Assembly: GCF_014695725.1 (NCBI RefSeq)
Contig: NZ_JACJOU010000018.1
Location: forward strand, 1-51,523
Source of the DNA: Microcoleus sp. FACHB-672
GTDB taxonomy: Bacteria > Cyanobacteriota > Cyanobacteriia > Cyanobacteriales > Oscillatoriaceae
Direction of reading: 5' to 3'
DNA length: 51,523 nt
How positions within the stretch are numbered: the stretch's first letter is position 1; every line of letters starts with the position of its first letter. This document shows positions 18,511-26,877 of the stretch, one piece after another. Under the pieces are notes generated by a model. That model had not been told where the DNA came from. It worked only from the letters and a program-made list of their open reading frames with translations, and did no database searches. Both the position numbers and the translations under genes were made by a program.

Positions 18511-19833
18511 TTAGCTGAGGAATTCGCGGGGATCTGTCACGTAGCCGGTGACTGCGGAAGCTGCGGCGGTGTAAGGTGAGGCGAGATAAATACCGGCCTC
18601 TTTATTCCCCATGCGTCCAGGGAAATTGCGGTTAGTGGTAGAGACGCAGATTTCAGGTTCATTCACCCGGCCAAACGTATCTTTTGGGCCACCCAGACAA
18701 GCGGCGCAGGAAGGGGCTGCAGGCTCAATGCAACCAGCAGCGAGGAAAATCTCAGACAGCGTTTGTCCCTCGTATTTCTGGCTAAACAGGTCTTCATAAA
18801 CCTTTTGAGTCGCCGGCACCAAATAAGTCGGCACCTTTACCTGCTTGCCTTTGAGAATACGGGCGGCATTCATAAAGTCAGAAGTTTTGCCGCCGGTGCA
18901 GGAACCAATATACACGCGATTAATCTTGACATCGCTGCACTCTCGCGCCAAAGCACGATTATCAGGGGAGTGAGGTTGGGCAACCACCGGCTCTAATTTA
19001 GAGACATCACCTCGCCAAGTGCTGTAGAACTTCGCATCAGCGTCGGTGTAAACCGCCTCAAAGGGCTTGTCGGTGCGGGCGCGGACATAGTCAAACGTCG
19101 TCTGATCCGGCGCAATCGTCCCATTTTTGCCGCCGGCTTCAATCACCATATTGCACAGCGTCATCCGCTCTTCCATCGTCATCCGCTCAACCGCCTCACC
19201 GGCAAATTCCATTGTCCGGTAAGTGGCACCAGAGACGCTGATATCCCCAATAACTTGCAAAATCAAATCTTTTGCCAGCAAATAATCCGGCATTTCCCCA
19301 TCAAGGATAAAACGCATCGTCGCCGGCACCTTAATCAGCAACTTGCCGGTGCCCATAATAAAACCGGCATCCGTATTGCCAATGCCGGTGGCAAACTGAC
19401 CAAATGCGCCGGCGTTGCAAGTGTGAGAGTCCGTACCAAACAGCACTTCTCCCGGACGGGTATGACCTTCCTGAGCCAGGGCAATGTGGCAAACACCCTT
19501 ATAATCCGGATTTGCCTTAAAATCCGAGCGATCAGTGATGTCGTAGAAATATTTAATCCCCTGCTCTCGCGCAAAATCCCGCAAGATATCCACATTGCGG
19601 TTAGCCCGCTCATCCGCCGTGAAAATGTAATGGTCTGGAATCAGAACAATCTTCTCAGAATTCCACACCTTAGCATCTGCACCGAATTCGCGCTTAAACA
19701 CGCCAATCGTTCCAGGGCCACAAACATCATGGGTCATTAACAAATCAACATCAACCCAGATATTTTCCCCCGGCTCCACAGCCTCACGACCGGCAGCTCG
19801 TGCCAATATTTTTTCAGTGAGGGTCATCCCCAT
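18511..19833 (-). CDS. leuC: 3-isopropylmalate dehydratase large subunit
   Basis: Isomerises 2- to 3-isopropylmalate in leucine biosynthesis together with LeuD, whose gene is not in this window. The 440-residue aconitase-fold protein has the three [4Fe-4S] cysteines C312 (GSCTGG), C376 and C379 (SCAACLGG), plus FGTDSHTC (132-139) and the substrate loop NRNFPGRMG (401-409). The length and sequence suit the HacA/LeuC-like subgroup common in cyanobacteria. ATG 19833 (MGMTLTEK) has GGAG 7-9 nt upstream; a longer frame to 19872 is discounted. A homoaconitase-type specificity cannot be excluded from sequence alone. Confidence 0.93.
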   Translation of the reverse strand: MGMTLTEKILARAAGREAVEPGENIWVDVDLLMTHDVCGPGTIGVFKREFGADAKVWNSEKIVLIPDHYIFTADERANRNVDILRDFAREQGIKYFYDITDRSDFKANPDYKGVCHIALAQEGHTRPGEVLFGTDSHTCNAGAFGQFATGIGNTDAGFIMGTGKLLIKVPATMRFILDGEMPDYLLAKDLILQVIGDISVSGATYRTMEFAGEAVERMTMEERMTLCNMVIEAGGKNGTIAPDQTTFDYVRARTDKPFEAVYTDADAKFYSTWRGDVSKLEPVVAQPHSPDNRALARECSDVKINRVYIGSCTGGKTSDFMNAARILKGKQVKVPTYLVPATQKVYEDLFSQKYEGQTLSEIFLAAGCIEPAAPSCAACLGGPKDTFGRVNEPEICVSTTNRNFPGRMGNKEAGIYLASPYTAAASAVTGYVTDPREFLS

Positions 19834-19980
19834 AACAATTCTCCTGCGGAGACGCTCCGCGCATTCTTTCAAATCAACAGGCTACACCATCTATACTAAT
19901 GAGCGCTTCTGCTGTTTGCTTCACAAATATTGTCAACCTAGCCGGTTGTTGAGGTGGTTATTGCCTCAAGTGCAGACAAC

Positions 19981-21642
19981 TTAAGGAGAAATTGTCACAT
20001 CGCCGGCAGTCGGGGTATTGCTCACGGCCCGTAACATCGTGGCCAGCGCTCGATTATAGCCGAGAATTGCCCGCACTCGGTTGCCCTCAGAACGAGTTAA
20101 CTCACTTTCAGCATCAATCACTTCACTTTGGGTGCCGACGCCGGCTTGGAAGCGCAACCGTGCCAGACGCAAAGCTTCCCGTGATCGCTCTACCTCCACA
20201 GAAGACGTTTGAATATTTTCAAAATTAGCCCTCAAGTCGTAGTAGGCTTGCTCCACCTGCAAGCGAACTTGGTTGCGCTGATCAGCAAACTGAGTTTCTG
20301 CGATCTGCGTATCGACTTCCTCCTGATTGGCCCTAGCTCTAGTCGCGCCCCCATTATATAAATTCCATCTCAACCGCGCTCCGACTGCGTAACCGTCGGT
20401 AATGTCAAAATCATCGGCAAACACGTCTAAAACGTTGTAGTTGCCAAATACGCTGACTTGAGGACGCCCTCCAGCCAGTGCCACCCGCCGCTGCTGTTGG
20501 TTAATTTCCCGCTGTACTAACTGTTGTTCCAATTCAGCGCGGTTTCTAAACGCCTGCACGATGCTCTCTTCTAGCGTGAGATTCCAGAAGCCGGCCACTT
20601 CTACGGGATCTGCGGCTGAAATATTGGTCGGCAGAGACAGACTCAACAATTGAGCCAACTGACGCTGGGAAACTTGCTGATCGCGCAGCGATTGGGTCAA
20701 ATTTTGCGTCTCATTCGCTAACTGCACCTGCGCCCGCAATACATCAAACCGCGTTCCCACGCCGGCGCGTTCCAATGCCTCGGCATCCCGCAAACTTTGT
20801 TGAGCATTTCTGACGGCAGATTGAGCAATCCGCACTTGCTCATCAGCTTGCTGCACATCGTAATAAGCATTCGCCACATCAAGCTGCAATTGCTCATCAA
20901 TGCGCTCGACCTCTAACTGATTCAGCTTGACTTGTCTATCTGCGGCTTTGATGTTAGCAGAGCGACGCCCCGATGTAATCACGTCGTAACTTAACTCTAA
21001 CTGGCCACTCAAGCTGCGTGAGATCGTACTCCCGCCCTCCTGACCCGGTTGTTGTTGCTCCAGCCGCTCATTTTGTAGCTGTCCCTGTGCCGAATCTGAG
21101 CGCGTGACATCGGCATTTAAATCTAGTGAAGGCAGTTCTGCCGCCAGCGCTTCTTGCAGGGAATAGCGAGAACGTTGTAATTGTTGCTCGGCTACCTGTA
21201 AATCTTGATTATTGCGCCGTGCCAGTTCAATCGCCTGCTGCAAGGTGATGGGCTGAGTTCCCTGCACTCTAACCTCTTCCGGTTTGGTGGGAAATTGCAG
21301 GGGGTTAGGGTCAGGGTTGAGGTAGGCAGGAGCCGGTCTTGATGCCCCTCTTAAGGGATTGTCTCGCGGTTGTAAGGGCACTTGTTCAGCTTCTGCTGTA
21401 TCTCTTTTGTCGCTGATAGGCTGCTCGTTACTCCCGTCGGCTGTCCCTTCTGCATTGGGCGAGGATTGGCTGGAGGCGGGGGGCGTAGCCCACGTTACAT
21501 CTTTCCGCAATAAGTATGAATCTCCTGCAAATGGATCGGCAGGAGTGGGGGAGGGTGCTGTTTCGGAGGAACTGGGTTTGATGTTGCTGAGGGCGACTGT
21601 AACACCCAGTCCAGCAGCTATCAGATGACGCAAGGTTGACAT
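19981..21642 (-). CDS. TolC family outer-membrane protein
   Basis: 553 residues. An N-terminal signal sequence (MSTLRHLIAAGLGVTVALS) leads into a Pro/Ser/Thr-rich linker (about 25-125). Then come two OEP repeats with long heptad-like helices: the first begins ITLQQAIELARRNNQDLQVAE, and the second contains LEESIVQAFRNRAELEQQ and ARLRFQAGVGTQSEVIDAE. This is the trimeric beta-barrel/alpha-tunnel protein used by tripartite efflux and type I secretion. Partner pump genes are not adjacent, so the substrate is unknown. A TTG at 21690 could extend the protein by 16 residues; ATG 21642 is preferred because the signal peptide then starts the protein. Confidence 0.9.
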   Translation of the reverse strand: MSTLRHLIAAGLGVTVALSNIKPSSSETAPSPTPADPFAGDSYLLRKDVTWATPPASSQSSPNAEGTADGSNEQPISDKRDTAEAEQVPLQPRDNPLRGASRPAPAYLNPDPNPLQFPTKPEEVRVQGTQPITLQQAIELARRNNQDLQVAEQQLQRSRYSLQEALAAELPSLDLNADVTRSDSAQGQLQNERLEQQQPGQEGGSTISRSLSGQLELSYDVITSGRRSANIKAADRQVKLNQLEVERIDEQLQLDVANAYYDVQQADEQVRIAQSAVRNAQQSLRDAEALERAGVGTRFDVLRAQVQLANETQNLTQSLRDQQVSQRQLAQLLSLSLPTNISAADPVEVAGFWNLTLEESIVQAFRNRAELEQQLVQREINQQQRRVALAGGRPQVSVFGNYNVLDVFADDFDITDGYAVGARLRWNLYNGGATRARANQEEVDTQIAETQFADQRNQVRLQVEQAYYDLRANFENIQTSSVEVERSREALRLARLRFQAGVGTQSEVIDAESELTRSEGNRVRAILGYNRALATMLRAVSNTPTAGDVTISP

Positions 21643-21817
21643 ACGTTTTTTTTTGCTCTGCTGTGTTGGAAACAACTTCAGATTTGTCAAGCAACCTTAA
21701 GCAGAATAGCAGTTCGCTTTAACAGTTCGCTCTTGACCAAGGATTTAAGGCGCTTGGGAATGGGGAATTTTCTGTATTTTCATCCCCTCACCCCCTCTTT
21801 CCCTTAGCCCATAGCCC

Positions 21818-23164
21818 CTACCGGAAGGGCAATAAAATTGTAAAGCTGCTGCCTTTGTTTAAGACACTCGAAACCTGGATGCTACCCTGGTGAGCTTGGG
21901 CAATGGCTTGAGCGATCGGCAAGCCGAGTCCAGAACCGCCTGTGTGCCGGGAGCGATCGCTGTTGACTCGATAGAAACGGTCAAAAATTCGCGTTTGCTC
22001 TGCCGGCGCGATGCCAATGCCGGTGTCCTGGACGTGAATCATAGCATGGTGGTTGCCGCGCTCTAAAATAACCGTGACTTGACCACCGGCAGGGGTGTAT
22101 TGAATGGCGTTGACGACTAAGTTTAAAGCTAAACGATAAAGCTGTTCTTCGTCACCTACCACTGTCACGGGTTTGTCAGTTCGGATGTCTGTGGTGAGCT
22201 TAACACCGGCTGCAATCGCCAGATCCGCTAATTCTTCCGCGACGTCACTGATGAGATCGTTGAGACAACAAAAAATCTGGGATTTGGGATTTGGGGGTTG
22301 GGTTTCTCTGTCCATCCGCGAGAGGAGTAATAGATCCTGAACCAGCTGGGACAGCCGATGGTTCTGGCGCTCAATAACTCGCAGGGTGTCTCGCGCTTCA
22401 CAGTCGCTGAGGTGAGCCATTCTGAGAACGGATTCAACGGTTGCTCTGATCGCGGCTAAAGGTGTCCGCAACTCGTGGGCGGCATCGGAGGTGAATTGTT
22501 GGATCTGTTGGTAGGATCGGTAAATCGGTTGCATTGCCAGTCCCGCCAGCCACCAGCCGGCACCGGCGACTGCAATCATGGCGATGGGCAATCCTAAAAA
22601 TAAAATCCATCCGATTGCGGCGAGATAGTCATCAAAGTCTTTGAGTGAGCGTCCGACTTGAATATATCCCCAGTCGCGGTTGTTTTGGGTGTGTAGTGGC
22701 AGAGAAATTTGACGGTAGCGGTTGCCGCCGGCATCTTTGAGGGTGCGCCACAATTTTTCTGTGGAGGTGGCTGGCAATCCTGTGGGTTGGCTGCCGGCGA
22801 GGGCAATTAAGCGTTCTGAAAGATCCACTAAGCGCACGTAATACGCGCCTTGATGCAGCGCACCGGCTGTATGACGCCCGGAGTCCGACAGGGAGTTATG
22901 GCAGGGTTCGCCGACTAAACAGAGGTCGGGTAAGAGTTTTTGGGCTGCCGGTTCTAAGCGTCCGGGCTGTTTCAGTAGCGGTTCAATGCTATCGTGCAGG
23001 GTGCCGGCAACAGATTCTAATTCGCGATCTATTGTTACCCAGTGGGCGTGAGTGATGGCTTCGTAGACACCTAACCCACACAGGCTTAAAATTAGACCCA
23101 TGACGCCGGCATACCAACTAGCCAATCGCCACCGAGTTAGCTGAAAAAGTTTATTTTGGTTCAC
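21818..23164 (-). CDS. rppB: Sensor histidine kinase, RppB-like
   Basis: A 448-residue membrane sensor. The first TM helix is at about 15-37, with a periplasmic domain (about 40-180) containing LESVAGTLHDSIEPLL and SLPLHTQNNRDWGYIQVGRSL, and a second TM at about 183-212. The HisKA phospho-acceptor is H230 in DAAHELRTPLAA. The HATPase_c region has NLVVNAIQYTP (N box), DTGIGI (G1) and GGSGLGL (G2). The sequence agrees closely with cyanobacterial RppB, which with RppA controls photosynthesis and metal/redox-responsive genes. No response regulator is adjacent here, unlike the usual rppAB pair. TolC lies downstream on the same strand. Confidence 0.87.
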   Translation of the reverse strand: MNQNKLFQLTRWRLASWYAGVMGLILSLCGLGVYEAITHAHWVTIDRELESVAGTLHDSIEPLLKQPGRLEPAAQKLLPDLCLVGEPCHNSLSDSGRHTAGALHQGAYYVRLVDLSERLIALAGSQPTGLPATSTEKLWRTLKDAGGNRYRQISLPLHTQNNRDWGYIQVGRSLKDFDDYLAAIGWILFLGLPIAMIAVAGAGWWLAGLAMQPIYRSYQQIQQFTSDAAHELRTPLAAIRATVESVLRMAHLSDCEARDTLRVIERQNHRLSQLVQDLLLLSRMDRETQPPNPKSQIFCCLNDLISDVAEELADLAIAAGVKLTTDIRTDKPVTVVGDEEQLYRLALNLVVNAIQYTPAGGQVTVILERGNHHAMIHVQDTGIGIAPAEQTRIFDRFYRVNSDRSRHTGGSGLGLPIAQAIAQAHQGSIQVSSVLNKGSSFTILLPFR

Positions 23165-23373
23165 AGCTCGCTTCTCATTTCTGATTGCCGGTTATGTTTG
23201 GCGTTGTTGAATTATCTGGTGTTTGGTTATTCTGTTTTAGGATAAGAATAATTAGAGCTTTTGGTATTTAAAAGTCGGTTATGTTAAATAATTAATATGG
23301 ATTTTTTTAACCGCAGATTCCGCAGATAAGCGCGGATGTCGTTTGTAATTGTTAACTTAACAGGAGTCTGAAA

Positions 23374-23973
23374 ATGGCCGGCAAGAAAATTTTAATGCTC
23401 GTTGGTGATTTTGTAGAAGATTATGAGGTGATGGTGCCTTTCCAAGCTTTACTGATGGTAGGTCACACGGTTCATGCTGTTTGCCCGGATAAGAAAGCCG
23501 GTGAGATTATCCGCACTGCTGTTCACGATTTTGAGGGCGACCAAACTTATAGCGAGAAGCCCGGTCATAATTTTACTTTAAACGCTACGTTCGATGAAGT
23601 GAATGCTGCAGACTACGATGCCCTTGTTGTCCCTGGTGGCAGAGCACCGGAATATATCCGCTTGAACGATAAGGTATTGGAAATTACGCGCCATTTTGCC
23701 CAAACGAAAAAGCCGATCGCGGCAATTTGCCACGGCTTGTTGGTTTTATCGGCTGCCGGTGTTTTAGAAGGCAGACGCTGTACAGCTTACCCAGCCTGTA
23801 GCTTTGATGTACTCAGAGCCGGCGGAAAATACAGTGAGATTCCAGCCTCGGAAGCGCTGGTAGATGGCAATTTGGTAACAGCACCGGCATGGCCGGCTCA
23901 TCCCCGCTGGCTGGCTGAATTCCTCAAACTGTTGGGCACTCGGATCGAACATTCAGAGCGGGTTGCTGTGTAA
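23374..23973 (+). CDS. DJ-1/PfpI family protein
   Basis: A 199-residue flavodoxin-like protein with the nucleophile-elbow cysteine C119 followed by H120 (AAICHG) and the supporting E15 (DFVEDYE). The [11 protein letters not shown] block is diagnostic of PfpI-type members. Possible activities include protease, chaperone/deglycase-like or amidase; the PfpI branch is often stress-related. It is cytoplasmic. GGAG lies about 8 nt before the ATG. It is divergent from rppB. Confidence 0.9.
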   Translation: MAGKKILMLVGDFVEDYEVMVPFQALLMVGHTVHAVCPDKKAGEIIRTAVHDFEGDQTYSEKPGHNFTLNATFDEVNAADYDALVVPGGRAPEYIRLNDKVLEITRHFAQTKKPIAAICHGLLVLSAAGVLEGRRCTAYPACSFDVLRAGGKYSEIPASEALVDGNLVTAPAWPAHPRWLAEFLKLLGTRIEHSERVAV

Positions 23974-24103
23974 ATGGAGTCGGGAGCAGAGCAAGCACTG
24001 CTTCCGAATATCATATTTTGTTACCCACTGGTTATATAAGTCAGAAAAATTCAAAAAACATCTACTAGATTAGAACTAACCGCTCTAATCTGGGCAGGCT
24101 GCT

Positions 24104-24544
24104 ATGAGTCTAATTAAGCAGCTAGAAATCCAGACTTTAACATCAGCTAAGTCTGGAATGGTTGAGCTTTACACACCTCAGTCTAGCCACGAAACCATGT
24201 TATCGCAGGTTGCGGCTGGGGTTGTTGACGATATATTTGTGCATCATTTCCAAACTGATCAATTGCTCGTGGTGCGCGGGAGTTTTGTATTAGTAATCTT
24301 ACAAAACCGGCAATATCGGTATATTGCTTTAAGTGAACATCTGCCGGCTGTTGTGACGATTCCTCCTGGCGTACCTCACGGTGCGATAAACTTTAGCGAG
24401 GAACTGCGTCTTATAATGAATGCTGTGTTAAGACATGGCATTCCTAACGAACGAGATTACCGTCCAATGAAGCCACGGATTCCTTATAATATGGCTGTAG
24501 CTAAAGCAGCTTTAGAACAGCTTCTCAGTCCTGCTACTGCATAA
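24104..24544 (+). CDS. Cupin-like protein
   Basis: A 146-residue single-domain beta-barrel-like protein. The core segments IFVHHFQTDQLLVVRGSFVLVIL and VTIPPGVPHGAINFS (quoted in pieces: HHFQTDQLLVVRG; IPPGVPHG) match the two cupin motifs. The His pair and the late PHG His are possible metal ligands, although the usual Glu is not clear. It resembles sugar-nucleotide 3,5-epimerase-like cupins, but no catalytic dyad can be assigned, so the function is unknown. It is followed 48 bp later by the DUF167 gene. Confidence 0.7.
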   Translation: MSLIKQLEIQTLTSAKSGMVELYTPQSSHETMLSQVAAGVVDDIFVHHFQTDQLLVVRGSFVLVILQNRQYRYIALSEHLPAVVTIPPGVPHGAINFSEELRLIMNAVLRHGIPNERDYRPMKPRIPYNMAVAKAALEQLLSPATA

Positions 24545-24592
24545 TCCTTAAATCCGCTGCTTTCAGTTCCTCTCTTTCAAAAACTTACCTGT

Positions 24593-24814
24593 ATGGAAGT
24601 TATCAAAGTTAAAGTTAAACCCAATTCCAAACAACAAACCATACAGGAAGAGCCAGATGGGAGTTTTATGGTACATTTGAAGTCGCCGCCGGTGGATGGC
24701 AAAGCGAATGAGGAATTAATCAAACTTCTGGCTAAAAAATTTGAGATTCCTAAATTCCAAATCACGATTAAATCAGGTTTATCTTCGAGGAATAAGCTTG
24801 TTGAATTGGGATAG
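24593..24814 (+). CDS. DUF167 (YggU-like) family protein
   Basis: A 73-residue protein with the complete family pattern: [11 protein letters not shown] at the N-terminus, [20 protein letters not shown] in the middle, and [14 protein letters not shown] at the end. DUF167/YggU proteins are small, widespread alpha/beta proteins of unknown function. The length is typical of the short form. It is probably co-transcribed with the cupin gene. Confidence 0.9.
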   Translation: MEVIKVKVKPNSKQQTIQEEPDGSFMVHLKSPPVDGKANEELIKLLAKKFEIPKFQITIKSGLSSRNKLVELG

Positions 24815-25106
24815 AAGAGGGATTTTTTGATGGCTACTTTGAATTTAGCCTCAACTAGAACTTGTTTGAATGAGCGTGATATTCAGCAATAGATTTTATT
24901 GGCTTTGAGCCAAGATCTTTGCAAAATCGGAAATAGAGGCTGAAAAAGCCTACGCCATATAGGTTTTAGCGTTAAAGGGTTCTAGGTGTTAAGGAATTCT
25001 TCGCCAAGAGTATCAGGATCTCGGCTCAATGCCAACAAGTTCGCAAACTCCATGAGCAATAAAATGAGTAAACAAAGCAAAATAAGAAACTTTTTGTAAA
25101 TGTTGG
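24815..25106. other. Intergenic region between the DUF167 gene and an IS5 remnant
   Basis: About 290 bp without a supportable gene. It may contain further decayed IS sequence, since the transposase tail lies directly to the right, but I could not align a reading frame. Confidence 0.35.
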
Positions 25107-25283
25107 TTAAGTGTTTTTCACTGCCCACATTCGACGATTCTTTGTCAATCGCGTCAGCATCAACCGGATCATGATAACATAAACTATTCCTTCGTGATTT
25201 TCAGACAAGCATTTATAGTCACCAGTCAAAATGCGAGCATTGTCAAACCACGTCCAAGTGCATTCTATAATCCATAATTTTGG
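25107..25283 (-). pseudogene. IS5-family transposase remnant, C-terminal tail
   Basis: Translating the minus strand from about 25283 gives PKLWIIECTWTWFDNARIL, then TGDYKCLSENHEGIVYVIMIRLMLTRLTKN, ending at a stop at 25107-25109. This matches the C-terminal end of IS5-group transposases: the VERT(F/W) block, the DYE...E.(A/G)M(I/V)Y block and the final RLMLRRL. The Glu of the DDE triad survives in IIECT but the following Arg is lost, and an in-frame stop lies just upstream. It is the counterpart of the N-terminal remnant at 29341-29783. Confidence 0.8.
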
Positions 25284-25437
25284 TTATACTTGAAAGCTTT
25301 TGGCAGCTTCCTACAGATGTGGAGAGGGAAAAGGAATCGATAGCGAAGTATAGCTCTAAACTTTGTTAGTTTCTAATCTCCTGTCTTTTTGATATTTATT
25401 AAGTTAGCTTGAAAATACCATACAAGACATTTGCATT

Positions 25438-26811
25438 ATGTCACTGCTTCTACTATTAGCTGTACTCGTTTTAAGTGGTTTGTTAGTAAAAATCTACCGT
25501 GAACGGGAGCAATTAAGACACGACTTAAGTAGATATGGCAGTTTGCCTTCCAAAGAGGAGCGAGAAAGGCAACTGGATTCAAATATTTATCTTAAGGAAA
25601 GCGAACTCGAAAAGCTTCAGAGGGAGCAAAACAATTTTCTTACCCAAATTAGAAATCTTAGACAGAAATTGGAGGAGGTAGAAGAGGAGGAATATGTTCA
25701 AAACTTCGGATTTTACAAATCCAGGTATGATTTTAGAAGCTCCACAGAGTATGAGATTCGGCTAGAGGAAATAAGAGCCAAACAGAGCGGAAGGATAAAA
25801 AATCGTACAGCTGCCATCTGCCATGTACCCTGGACAGTTGAGGGTAGTAAAACGAAAGGGGAAGAAATGACAAATGACTATCTCAAACTTTTATTGAGAG
25901 CATTTAATGGAGAATGCGACGCGGCGATCGCCAAAGTTAAATATAACAATGCAGTTTCCTTAGAAAAGAGGATAAATAAGTCTTTCCAGGAACTCAACAA
26001 GTTGTCGGAGATAAATAAATGTGAAATTACATCTAGGTATCTCATCTTAAAACTTGAGGAACTATATCTTACCCATGAATTCCAGGAGAAAAAGAAGGAG
26101 GAAGATGAAGAACAAAAAAGAATCCGAGAACAGATGCGTGAAGAGAAACGGGCAAGCCGTGAACTAGAAAAAGCTAAAAAAGAGGCTGAGCAAGAAGTAA
26201 AACGTCGGGAGCAGGCTTTGGAGCAAGCAAGGCGAGAGGTTGTCCAAGCTGTAGGAAAACAAAAGGAACGTTTGGAAATCAAAATTCAACAATTGACTCA
26301 ACAGCTTGAAGAATCTCGAGCTGTTGAGCGCAAAGCAACGGCTCGTGTACAGATGACGAAATCAGCACACGTCTATATTATTTCAAATATTGGTTCTTTT
26401 GGAGAGAATGTTTATAAGATTGGGGTGACACGCCGCCTTGAACCGTTGGATCGTGTTAAAGAACTCAGCGGCCCAGCAGTTCCTTTTCCATTTGATGTTC
26501 ATGCAATGATATTTTCTGAAAATGCATTAGAAATGGAAAGGCTTTTACACGAGCATTTTTGGGAGAGAAGTGTAAATAAGTTTAATGACCGTAAGGAGTT
26601 TTTTAGAGTTTCTTTGGATGAAATTGCCTTGGCAGTGGAAGAAATCGCCTCAAGAACCAAGGCTGTCAAAAAAACAGAGCTAAAAATCACAAAAGTTGCA
26701 GAAGCTGAACAATACAGAAAGACACTTGCACTGGAAAGAAGCGGAACTTTACACTCACCCTCAAGCTATACACCCACATGGGATGAGGATGAAGAATTGG
26801 ATGATGAATAA
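25438..26811 (+). CDS. DUF4041 / T5orf172 (GIY-YIG-type) nuclease-like protein
   Basis: 457 residues. An N-terminal membrane helix (about 2-18) is followed by coiled coil (about 35-80), a DUF4041-like middle (about 90-205), and a long charged coiled coil (about 210-310, many E/K/R heptads). The C-terminal domain (about 318-405) reads HVYIISNIGSFGENVYKIG, VTRRLEPLDRVKEL and LLHEHFWERSVNKFNDRKEFF. That is the T5orf172/MUG113 branch of GIY-YIG nucleases found in phages and defence loci. The tail is acidic. The start is the ATG that begins the hydrophobic helix. The gene is convergent with the caspase operon and lies in the IS-bracketed island. A membrane-tethered nucleic-acid function is inferred. 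Confidence 0.82.
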   Translation: MSLLLLLAVLVLSGLLVKIYREREQLRHDLSRYGSLPSKEERERQLDSNIYLKESELEKLQREQNNFLTQIRNLRQKLEEVEEEEYVQNFGFYKSRYDFRSSTEYEIRLEEIRAKQSGRIKNRTAAICHVPWTVEGSKTKGEEMTNDYLKLLLRAFNGECDAAIAKVKYNNAVSLEKRINKSFQELNKLSEINKCEITSRYLILKLEELYLTHEFQEKKKEEDEEQKRIREQMREEKRASRELEKAKKEAEQEVKRREQALEQARREVVQAVGKQKERLEIKIQQLTQQLEESRAVERKATARVQMTKSAHVYIISNIGSFGENVYKIGVTRRLEPLDRVKELSGPAVPFPFDVHAMIFSENALEMERLLHEHFWERSVNKFNDRKEFFRVSLDEIALAVEEIASRTKAVKKTELKITKVAEAEQYRKTLALERSGTLHSPSSYTPTWDEDEELDDE

Positions 26812-26877
26812 ATGAAGAGCATCTTATTCATGACCGTTGTGATCCTGTAATGCAGAAGCAAAGCGAGCTTTGTAAGA

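Noticed and set aside
19949-19969. A small hairpin (TTGAGG/CCTCAA) between tolC and leuC, considered as a terminator for the TolC-family gene.
   Set aside because: A 6-bp stem without a following T-run on the minus strand is too weak to call.
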